Below the pieces are notes generated by a model. The model was not told the origin of the DNA and ran no database searches. It saw only the letters and a program-made list of their open reading frames with translations. A stretch of 64,000 nt of DNA from Massilia sp. PAMC28688 (GTDB lineage Bacteria; Pseudomonadota; Gammaproteobacteria; Burkholderiales; Burkholderiaceae_D): NCBI RefSeq assembly GCF_019443445.1, contig NZ_CP080378.1, forward strand, positions 1,736,001-1,800,000. Direction: 5' to 3'. How positions within the stretch are numbered: position 1 is the stretch's first letter; every line of letters begins with the position of its first letter. Positions 38,808-46,454 of the stretch are shown here, in pieces. Made by a program: the position numbers and the translations under genes.

Positions 38808-39686
38808 ACTTGGTGCCGATGTAGATATAAATGGGAATCCATGGATTGGCCATGCCGGGAGATCACCTTCCAAGACCGAACGTTTCGAATTTGGCGGTCT
38901 AACACATGGAAGGGCACTCACCATCTAAAACATATTTGGAAAGTCACTGCGGCCAATGTACATCAACCATCATCTAAAACTTCGTCACAACCTTGATTCT
39001 ACGACACAAATCAAACCATGTGGAAATTATTCGATCTAGGAAGAATGGTGTAAACGATGTTTCTTAACTTTGCGAGAAGCCTGCGAGAAGCCTGCGAGGG
39101 GTGGCGGCACTCACCGATAACTAACTCCGCTAAGAGGGCAAGATGTCGCCGCTCGGCCATGACCGTTTCGTACATTGTTGAAAAAGCTGCGCGTTGCCAA
39201 ATCGGAAATAAAAAATTCCAATTTGGCTTAAATCCGATATAGAGCTACTTAACAAATGTCCCAGAGGCGGGCCTAGCCGAAGCATCTCTGATGTTGCCGC
39301 ACGAGACGCGGCGTGCGCCCGGAACTGATTGCGTCGCGAGGCGAGTTAGCCGCCCGGACGGGCCAATCAAGGGGGCTTATGGCAGCCCCCGCATGGGCGG
39401 GAACAAAAACGAGCGCTACCATGGTCTACGCTAGGGCAGGCATGAGGAAATGAAGGCTACAGCCTCGATACATCGAAGTCTTTCACAATCGTCAGCGGAA
39501 GCATTCGACACTAGGCTACCGGTCACCGATCCAATGCCTCGAGCACTGGACCAATCACCTACATCGGGAAAGATAGGCTGCATAAAATCCACGTTATGGC
39601 AGACTACATATCTACGGAACCGCGTTGTCGGTTTGCATGAACACAGTCTGCAAACTCTCAACAACTCTAGGATTTCTAAGGAAAAT
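38808..39686. other. Noncoding stretch upstream of tRNA-Arg with small repeats
   Basis: About 880 nt without a supportable gene. It contains an 11-nt tandem repeat TGCGAGAAGCC (39071-39081, 39082-39092, partial third to 39100) and a perfect 7-bp hairpin GGGGGCT/AGCCCCC with loop TATGGC (39371-39390). Short open frames here lack family features. Confidence 0.5.
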
Positions 39687-39762
39687 TGGTGCGGCTGGCG
39701 GGGATCGAACCCACGACCCTTGGCTTCGGAGGCCAATACTCTATCCACTGAGCTACAGCCGC
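39687..39762 (-). tRNA. tRNA-Arg (anticodon CCG)
   Basis: 76 nt on the - strand. Acceptor GCGGCTG pairs with CAGCCGC, followed by discriminator A and an encoded CCA (TGG at 39687-39689). The D-arm TAGCTCAGTGGATAGAG, the anticodon stem TTGGC/GCCAA with loop CTCCGAA, and the T-arm GTGGGTTCGATCCCCGC are all intact. Anticodon CCG reads CGG codons. Confidence 0.97.
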
Positions 39763-39915
39763 GTAGGGGATATCTGAAGAGATGCGAAGGATACCGCCTT
39801 TCGGCAGCGCCGTCCATGGCCTTTGTCCAAGGCCCCTTTTATTCCTTACAACTTTACCCATGCGCGCATTCCGCCACGGCCCAATCCAAAAGTGTGGCCT
39901 TGCCCATGAATTGCG

Positions 39916-39944
39916 TTCCAAAAGAGGGGGTTTGGGTCTATAAT
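39916..39944 (+). promoter_or_regulatory. Putative sigma-70 promoter of the cytochrome c gene
   Basis: TTCCAA (39916-39921), 17-nt spacer, TATAAT (39939-39944). It lies 81 nt before the cytochrome start. The -10 is perfect, the -35 weak. Confidence 0.5.
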
Positions 39945-40024
39945 CGCGGGTTTGGCGGGTATTTGCATATCAACATGCGACTGCTGGCGTCAGGCAGGAT
40001 TTTGAAAATAGTACTAAGGACATC

Positions 40025-40924
40025 ATGAGCGACGCACACAACGAACACGAATCCGCGATCCGTACCCCGAAGCAGCTCGCCGCTGCCGTGGCCGGCTTCT
40101 TCCTGGTGGTTGTCATCGGCATCATCCTGCTGGTTGAATTCGTCACCACTACCCGCCTGACCGGCGCCGGTACCGACAGCCAGTCAGCGACAGCCATTGA
40201 CGAGCGCCTGCGCCCGGTCGCCGAACAGGACTACGTGCTCAAGGATGCGAACGCACCAAAAGTGCTGCTCGCCGGTGACGCCGTCTACGCCGCCAACTGC
40301 GCCGCTTGCCACACGTCGGGCGCCGCCGGTGCACCCAAGATCGGTGATGCAGGCGGCTGGGCCGCTCGTATCGCACAAGGCTACGATACCCTGGTCAAGC
40401 ATGCGGTAGAAGGCATCCGCGCCATGCCGGCCAAAGGCGGCAACCCGGACCTGGACGAAGTGGAAGTGGCCCGCGCGGTGGTGTACATGGCTAACCAGAG
40501 CGGCGCCAAGTTCAGCGAGCCATCGGTGCCTGCCATGGTCGTGGCTGCCCCGGCTGAAGCTGCTGCTGCTCCCGAGGCTGCTGCAGCCCCTGCTGCTGCC
40601 CCTGCTGCCCCTGCTGCCGCCACCGCCCCTGCCGCTGCGGCCCCAGCTGCTGCCGCGCCGGTCAAGTTGGCGGTCATCGATGGCCAGAAAGTCTATAATA
40701 CTGCGTGCCTGGCTTGCCATGGCGCCGGCGTTGCTGGCGCGCCAAAGGTCGGCGACAAGGCCGCCTGGGCAGTCCGTATCAAGCAAGGCAACACCGTGCT
40801 GTACGACCATGCCATCAAGGGCTACATCGGCAAGGCTGGCGTGATGCCGGCCAAGGGCGGCTCTTCTGCTTCCGATGACGAGGTCAAGGCTGCCGTGGAT
40901 TACATGTCCAACGCTTCCAAGTAA
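40025..40924 (+). CDS. Membrane-anchored diheme cytochrome c (c5 type)
   Basis: 299 aa. One N-terminal membrane helix (about 20-40), then two cytochrome c domains with haem sites CAACH (92-96) and CLACH (228-232), each followed by Met ligand-type GVMPAKGG/RAMPAKGG segments. The domains are joined by an Ala/Pro-rich linker (about 172-213). Probably a periplasmic electron carrier to a terminal oxidase; the duplicated domain is seen in other betaproteobacterial c5 proteins. Unrelated to polysaccharide synthesis; it is followed by a strong terminator. Confidence 0.95.
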   Translation: MSDAHNEHESAIRTPKQLAAAVAGFFLVVVIGIILLVEFVTTTRLTGAGTDSQSATAIDERLRPVAEQDYVLKDANAPKVLLAGDAVYAANCAACHTSGAAGAPKIGDAGGWAARIAQGYDTLVKHAVEGIRAMPAKGGNPDLDEVEVARAVVYMANQSGAKFSEPSVPAMVVAAPAEAAAAPEAAAAPAAAPAAPAAATAPAAAAPAAAAPVKLAVIDGQKVYNTACLACHGAGVAGAPKVGDKAAWAVRIKQGNTVLYDHAIKGYIGKAGVMPAKGGSSASDDEVKAAVDYMSNASK

Positions 40925-40939
40925 ATTCCTCCAGCTCAC

Positions 40940-40967
40940 AAAAAACCGCCTTCGGGCGGTTTTTTTT
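40940..40967 (+). terminator. Rho-independent terminator after cytochrome c
   Basis: AAAAAACCGCC, TTCG tetraloop, GGCGG and eight Ts. Stem 40946-40950/40955-40959 extended by A:T pairs; 15 nt after the stop. Confidence 0.92.
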
Positions 40968-41029
40968 CGTTCATGCCACTGGCGCATGCGTTTGCGCCGG
41001 ATCATGTTGCCCATTGACATATTTCCACA

Positions 41030-41045
41030 TGGCATCAGTTTCGCA
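41030..41045 (+). promoter_or_regulatory. Possible sigma-54 promoter before the first lipoprotein gene
   Basis: TGGCAT-N5-TCGCA with the invariant GG and GC exactly 10 nt apart, two mismatches to TGGCAC-N5-TTGCA. It is 55 nt before the ATG at 41101. PrsR, encoded in this window, is a sigma-54 activator, so a link is conceivable. Confidence 0.35.
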
Positions 41046-41100
41046 GCAGTAAGCTTTTTGAACGCCCCTCCGTTCAACCCTTAGCGCAAAAGGGAACCCC

Positions 41101-43272
41101 ATGCCGAACCTGCCATCGCCCCACCTTCGCCGCTTCGTCGCCGCTGTTTGCCTGGCCAGCCTGGCGGCATGCGGCGTCAATGAAACCACCGCCCCGTCGA
41201 CTGCGCCCAACCCGCTCAACGTGGATGCTACCCCGGCGCGCGCGCCCCGTCAGGCAGCCATGCTGGACAGTACAGTGGTTGGCGCCATCACCCGCGTCAT
41301 CCTGGAAAATACCGGCGTTACCGACCAGACCGGCATGCCGCTGACCTTTGGCCAGGTGTTTGCCCAGGGTGACCTGGGCAGCGGGGAAACGCTCAAGGGC
41401 GTCCTCGACAATGGCACCGTCATCGCCCTGCAGCTTGACGTCAAGGCGCGCCATGACGACGGCTCGGTACGCCATGCTGTGATCTCCACGCGCGCGCCGC
41501 AGTTGTTGCCGGGGCAGCGGGTAAGCGTGGACTTGATCAAGGATGGCGCGGCCGCCCCGGCAGTCCCCACCACGCCGGACGACTTGCTGGCGCGCGGCTT
41601 CAGCGCCGGGGTGAGCATCATGCTGGGCGGCCAGCCCTACACGGCATCGGCCGATGCGCTGCTGCGCAGCGGCCACTACAAGACCTGGCTGAGCGGCCCG
41701 ATGGCCAGCGAGTGGCTGGTGTCGGCGCCCCTGGTGAGCGCCAGCGGTGTGGCCCATCCCCACCTGACAGCGCGCTTTGCCGTGCGCGCCGCGCCGGGCG
41801 AAAGCCGGGCCCGGGTGGATGTAACACTGGAAAACAACTGGGCCTATGAAGCAGCGCCGCAAAACTTTACCTACGACGCCCAGATCATGGTGGGCGACCG
41901 GCTTGCCTACAGCAAGGCTGCCCTGACCCACTTTCACCACGCGCGTTGGCGCAAGGTGCTGTGGTGGGGCAGCGCTCCCCAGATTCACATTCGTCACCAT
42001 AGCGGTTATCTGATCGCCACCCGGGCGCTGCCCAACTACGACACCAGCGTGGTCGTGAGCGAAACGGCGCTGGCGTCGCTCAAGTCCCAGTTCACCGGTG
42101 CCCGTACCGAGCCGATGGGGACCGGCATGGCGGTCACCTACATGCCCGCCACCGGCGGGCGGCCCGATATCGGCCTGTTGCCTGGCTGGGCCGCTAGCTA
42201 TCTGCTGTCGATGGACAAGCGCGCCAAGGATGTCATGCTCGGCACGGCGGACCTGGCGGGCAGCTGGTCGGCCCACTACCGCGACCGCCTCACGGACAAA
42301 CCGGTCAGCCTGCACGATTTTCCCTACATGACCCTGGCCGGCACCCGCGGCGACACCTTCAATCCCGCCACCCGCAAGTATGAAGCCTTCCCGCCTTGCG
42401 CCACGAGCAGCGCCTGCGCCGTCCCGTACACGGTGGACGCGTCCCATCAGCCCGGCTTTGCCTACCTGCCCTATCTCGTCACGGGTGACTATTATTATCT
42501 GGAAGAGCTGCAGTTCTGGGCAGTGTGGAACAGCTTCGTGGGCAACCCGCACTACCGTGAATTCGGTCGCGGACTGGTCAAGCCCGACCAGGTGCGCGGC
42601 CAGGCCTGGGCCTTGAGGACCATTGGCCAGGCGGCATACATCAGTCCCGACGATGATCCCCTGCGTGCCCAGCTGCGCTTTATCGTCGAGAGCAATATGG
42701 CCTGGTACAACAGCCAATACACGCACAATGCCGCGGCCAACAAGCTTGGCGTTCTCTCGCACGGCTATGCCATCGCTTATGGCAACGGCACCGGTGTTGC
42801 TCCCTGGATGGACGATTTTTTCACCTCGGCCGTAGGTCACCTCGCGGAACTGGGATTTCCCGACGCCCGTCCCTTGCTGGACTGGAAAGTCCAGTTTCCC
42901 ATCATGCGCATGAATGGGCAGGGCGCATGCTGGATTACAGGCGCCATCTACACACTCAAAATTCGCGATACGGCGTCTGCCCCCCTGTACGCCAGCATGG
43001 AACAAGCATGGAAAGCCAGCCATAGCGCAAGTTTTGCCGACCTGCCGTGCGGCGGCCCGGAGATGGCTGCCGCGCTCAAGCTCAAGGTAGGGGAAATGAC
43101 GGGCTACTCGAACTCGCCGGCCGGCTACCCGTCCAACATGCAGCCGGCGCTGGCTTATGCGGCAGACGTAGGCGGCGCCAATGGCGTGAACGCGTGGGCC
43201 ATGCTGGAGCGACGAACAGTCAAGCCGGACTATGGCAACAGCCCGCAATTTGCCATCATTCCACGGCGCTAA
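41101..43272 (+). CDS. Lipoprotein with RIFT-barrel-like domain, paralogue 1 of 3
   Basis: 723 aa. Signal peptide with lipobox LAAC (Cys24; Gly at +2 favours outer-membrane sorting). After a short linker, residues about 60-300 form a conserved domain: MPLTFGQVFAQGD, QLDVKARHDDGSVRHAV. This is reminiscent of the PcRGLX/YetA N-terminal RIFT barrel, where an inserted dG-x-PLQ-x-V-x-ar-x-DGSV-x segment is typical. The rest (about 300-723) has repeated helix-rich blocks: FHHARWRKVLWWG, TYMPATGGRPDIG, YYYLEELQFWAVW, GLVKPDQVRGQAW and GYPSNMQPALAYAADVGG, consistent with an alpha/alpha toroid as in polysaccharide lyases. Function unknown; carbohydrate-active is my inference. Confidence 0.85.
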   Translation: MPNLPSPHLRRFVAAVCLASLAACGVNETTAPSTAPNPLNVDATPARAPRQAAMLDSTVVGAITRVILENTGVTDQTGMPLTFGQVFAQGDLGSGETLKGVLDNGTVIALQLDVKARHDDGSVRHAVISTRAPQLLPGQRVSVDLIKDGAAAPAVPTTPDDLLARGFSAGVSIMLGGQPYTASADALLRSGHYKTWLSGPMASEWLVSAPLVSASGVAHPHLTARFAVRAAPGESRARVDVTLENNWAYEAAPQNFTYDAQIMVGDRLAYSKAALTHFHHARWRKVLWWGSAPQIHIRHHSGYLIATRALPNYDTSVVVSETALASLKSQFTGARTEPMGTGMAVTYMPATGGRPDIGLLPGWAASYLLSMDKRAKDVMLGTADLAGSWSAHYRDRLTDKPVSLHDFPYMTLAGTRGDTFNPATRKYEAFPPCATSSACAVPYTVDASHQPGFAYLPYLVTGDYYYLEELQFWAVWNSFVGNPHYREFGRGLVKPDQVRGQAWALRTIGQAAYISPDDDPLRAQLRFIVESNMAWYNSQYTHNAAANKLGVLSHGYAIAYGNGTGVAPWMDDFFTSAVGHLAELGFPDARPLLDWKVQFPIMRMNGQGACWITGAIYTLKIRDTASAPLYASMEQAWKASHSASFADLPCGGPEMAAALKLKVGEMTGYSNSPAGYPSNMQPALAYAADVGGANGVNAWAMLERRTVKPDYGNSPQFAIIPRR

Positions 43273-43278
43273 GGTGAC

Positions 43279-43310
43279 ATCTTGCCATCTTTCTAGGTGG
43301 CAAGATTGCT
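43279..43310 (+). terminator. Hairpin after paralogue 1
   Basis: ATCTTGCCA (43279-43287) pairs with TGGCAAGAT (43298-43306), followed by TGCTTT. Stem is good, T run short. Confidence 0.5.
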
Positions 43311-43329
43311 TTAAGGTCCAAATTTTTTC

Positions 43330-43358
43330 TTTTTAAATGCGTCCAGAAGACCTATAAT
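43330..43358 (+). promoter_or_regulatory. Possible promoter of paralogue 2
   Basis: TTTTTA (43330-43335), 17-nt spacer, perfect TATAAT (43353-43358). If real, the transcript leader is about 180 nt. A GTATTGA/TCAATAC inverted repeat (43368-43374 and 43394-43400) lies in that leader and may be an operator or hairpin. Confidence 0.35.
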
Positions 43359-43544
43359 GCCCTTCCTGTATTGATCTTGTGCAACTACGCCGGTCAATAC
43401 AAACAGCGTCGTCGGCATTCTGGAAAGATTTTTCCTGGTTGGTTTGGCAGTACAACCCTGATTCCGCACTTTGAATTTTCTGACGGCATTTTTATTCATG
43501 CATTGGTGCGCACTGTTGCCACCTCGCTGTTGCCTTGGAAAATT

Positions 43545-46175
43545 ATGCGAACGCTCCCCACCCGTACCGTCCTCGCCTCCCTGTTAAGTATGACCGCATT
43601 GTCCGCCTGTAGTGGCGGTGATGCCGCCCAGGACGGACAACCGGTAGCCGCTGCCATTGTGATTGATTCCAACCGGCCTGCTGCCGCGCCGGGTCCCACG
43701 GTCGGCGCCGTCGCGGCGCCGGCCGCGCCGGTCGACACGCCTGCCGTTCCCATGCCCGCGGGCCCCGCTGCACCCCAGGAAGAGACCGTCCTGCCACCTC
43801 AGGCACCGGTGCAGCTGACCGTGGCGCACGAGGCGCCGGCCCAGGTAACGGCAGCGCCCGCGCCGCCGGCGTCGGCGCCGGCCCCTGTCTCCCTGCCCCC
43901 GGCCCCCCTTCCCGTTCCAGGTTCGCTGCTCGATACGCAGGGGTCGACGGTGCGGATGCCGGCAGCGGCACCGGCCCTGATCGACCCTGTGGCGCCGGCC
44001 CTGCCCGGTACCGTGATCGCCAGCCTGACACCGACCATCGTTCCTCCCAAGAGCGCCTTGCCGGCGCTGGTGGCGCCGCCAAAGGTGCTCACGCCGCCGA
44101 AAGTGGTTCTGCCGCGTCCGCCTGTGGTGGTCGCCCCACCAGCCGGCCTGGCCCCCTTGCCGCCGGCATTGCCGATCGATACCGCCAGCGGCGCGTTGAT
44201 CGATATTCATGTCACTTCAAGGGCTTCGGCCGATCAGCTAGCCGTGCCGCTGACCTTTGGCCAGGTGTTTGCCCAGGGTGACCTGGGCGCTTCCCAGCAA
44301 CTGCTGGGCAAGCTACCCGATGGCCGCACCGTACCGCTGCAGGTCGACGTCAAGGCGCGCCACGCGGATGGCTCGGTGCGCCATGCCGTCATGTCGGCCA
44401 TGCTGCCCAAGCTGGCCGCGGCCCAGACCCAGCGCATCATCCTTGCCAAGGGAACGGCGCCGGGCGCCGGCAGCGCTCCCACGGCAGCTGCCTTGCTGGC
44501 GGCCGGCTTCAGCGCCGGGGTGCAGATCGACCTGGCCGGCGTGCGCTACAGCGCCTCGGCCGACAGTTTGCTGCGCAGTGGCAAGGTCACGCCCTGGCTG
44601 AACGGTCCCGTCACCGCCGAATGGCTGGTGAGTTCGCCCCTGGTCAAGTCCGACGGCACGCCCCACCCGCATCTGGCCGCCCGCTTCGCCATTCGCACCT
44701 ACAGCGGTGTCAAGCAGGCACGGGTGGATGTCAGCATTGAAAACAACTGGGCTTTTGAACCGGCTCCGCGCAATTTCAAATACGACGCCCAGATCCTCGT
44801 TGGTGGCCGCACCGTCTATAAAAAGGCGGACCTGACCCATTACCACCACGCACGCTGGCGCAAGGTGCTGTGGTGGGGCGACGAGCCATCCCTGCACGTG
44901 GTGCATAACGTCCCCTATCTGCTGGCCACCCGTGCCCTGCCCAATTACGACCGCTCGGTGCGGGTGAGCCATGCCCGCCTGGACGAGATCAAGTCCCACT
45001 TCACCGCGCGCAGCGAGCCCATGGCCGTTGGCAATGCCTCCCCCTACATGCCGGCGACGGGCGGACGCGATGATATTGGTTTGCTCCCCGGCTGGGCCGC
45101 CACCTATCTGCTGACAATGGACGAGCGCGCCAAGGACGCGACGCTGGGGACCGCCGATCTGGCTGGCAGCTGGTCCATCCACTACCGCGACAAGGCGACC
45201 GGCCGTCCGGTCAGCCTGCACGACTACCCCTACATGACCGTCGCGGGCCAGAAAAACGATACGCTCAATCCCGTCACGAAAAACTACGAGAATTTCCCTG
45301 CCTGCGCGGCAGCGGGCGCGTGCACCAATCCGAATGCCCACGACATGTCGCACCAGCCGAGCTTTGCGTACCTGCCGTACATCGTCACCGGCGACCATTA
45401 TTATTTGGAAGAGCTGCAATTCTGGGGCATGTTCGATGCGTTTTTCAGCAACCCGGGCTATCGCCAGGGCATCAGCGGCCTGGTCAAGCCGGATCAGGTG
45501 CGCGGCCAGGCCTGGGGCCTGCGCAGCATTGCCAACGCAGCTTATATCACCCCGGATAATGACCCGCTGAAAAAACCACTGGACAGCATCGTCAAGGCCA
45601 ATCTGAAGTGGTACAACGATCACTACACCAACAATGCGCAGGCCAACAAGCTTGGTGTGCTGAGCCACGGTTACGCGATCGTCTACGCCAACAACACGGG
45701 ACTGGCGCCGTGGATGGATGATTTTTTCACCTCGGCTGTCGGCCATGTGGCGGAACTGGGCTACCGTGACGCGCTGCCTCTGCTCAAGTGGAAGGCAAAA
45801 TTCCCCATCGGCCGCATGACAGCGCCCGAGGCGTGCTGGGTCACCGCTGCCATGTATTCCATGAAAGTGCGGGACAAGGCCGAGGGCGAGGTCTACAACA
45901 CGCTGGGCAAGGCGTGGAAGGCCAGCACCCCGCCCAATTTGCTCTCGGCCCCCTGCGGCAGCCGCCTGATGGCGTCGGTACTCGGCTTGTCGGTCGGCGA
46001 GATGACTGGCTACTCCAAATCGCCGGCAGGCTATCCGGCCAATATGCAGCCAGCTCTGGCATACGCTGCCGACGTGGGCGGTAGCGCCGGGGCCGAAGCC
46101 TGGCAACGCTTCATGGCGCGCTCGGTCAAGCCCAACTACGGCAACGGTCCCGCCTTTGCGATCATTCCGCGATAA
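43545..46175 (+). CDS. Lipoprotein with RIFT-barrel-like domain, paralogue 2 of 3, long Pro/Ala linker
   Basis: 876 aa from ATG 43545 (GGAA 5 nt upstream); an upstream frame opening at 43371 encodes no signal peptide and is not used. Lipobox LSAC (Cys22). Between residues about 30 and 215 there is a long Pro/Ala/Val-rich linker, absent in paralogue 1. The conserved part starts at VPLTFGQVFAQGD (about 234) and ends AFAIIPR, aligning throughout with paralogues 1 and 3: QVDVKARHADGSVRHAV, YHHARWRKVLWWG, YMPATGGRDDIGLLPGW, YYLEELQFW, GLVKPDQVRGQAW, APWMDDFFTSAVGH, GYPANMQPALAYAADVGG. The linker would let the domain reach out from the outer membrane. Confidence 0.85.
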   Translation: MRTLPTRTVLASLLSMTALSACSGGDAAQDGQPVAAAIVIDSNRPAAAPGPTVGAVAAPAAPVDTPAVPMPAGPAAPQEETVLPPQAPVQLTVAHEAPAQVTAAPAPPASAPAPVSLPPAPLPVPGSLLDTQGSTVRMPAAAPALIDPVAPALPGTVIASLTPTIVPPKSALPALVAPPKVLTPPKVVLPRPPVVVAPPAGLAPLPPALPIDTASGALIDIHVTSRASADQLAVPLTFGQVFAQGDLGASQQLLGKLPDGRTVPLQVDVKARHADGSVRHAVMSAMLPKLAAAQTQRIILAKGTAPGAGSAPTAAALLAAGFSAGVQIDLAGVRYSASADSLLRSGKVTPWLNGPVTAEWLVSSPLVKSDGTPHPHLAARFAIRTYSGVKQARVDVSIENNWAFEPAPRNFKYDAQILVGGRTVYKKADLTHYHHARWRKVLWWGDEPSLHVVHNVPYLLATRALPNYDRSVRVSHARLDEIKSHFTARSEPMAVGNASPYMPATGGRDDIGLLPGWAATYLLTMDERAKDATLGTADLAGSWSIHYRDKATGRPVSLHDYPYMTVAGQKNDTLNPVTKNYENFPACAAAGACTNPNAHDMSHQPSFAYLPYIVTGDHYYLEELQFWGMFDAFFSNPGYRQGISGLVKPDQVRGQAWGLRSIANAAYITPDNDPLKKPLDSIVKANLKWYNDHYTNNAQANKLGVLSHGYAIVYANNTGLAPWMDDFFTSAVGHVAELGYRDALPLLKWKAKFPIGRMTAPEACWVTAAMYSMKVRDKAEGEVYNTLGKAWKASTPPNLLSAPCGSRLMASVLGLSVGEMTGYSKSPAGYPANMQPALAYAADVGGSAGAEAWQRFMARSVKPNYGNGPAFAIIPR

Positions 46176-46454
46176 CAACTTAATTGCGGATTTTATATCA
46201 GTAAATACAGTTTGAGTTGGTCTGCAGGAAAGATTGAGGAGTAGAAAAAGTACTGGTAAGCTAGGCAATATCGCAGAAGAAGCCACCGTTTTAGCGTGAT
46301 TTTCCGTCAATTTCACTGCTAATGCGCCAATACTATGTGGTTTTTGCGTTGAAATTTGCCGTACGGAACTAGAGTTTCCTTGTGGCATTTAGTTGATGGG
46401 CGTAAAGTTGACGTACTGCATTAGTGCATGCCAACTTTTTCCCAGGATACTTAA

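Noticed and set aside
40978..40995. TGGCGC-like sigma-54 element near 40979
   Set aside because: GG to GC spacing is 11, not 10, nt.
41074..46388. Long - strand open frames opposite the lipoprotein genes
   Set aside because: Shadows of the lipoprotein genes; no ribosome sites and no family features.
46380..46400. TGGCATTTAGTTGAT sigma-54-like site before paralogue 3
   Set aside because: Spacing is one nt too short and the GC of the -12 box is missing.
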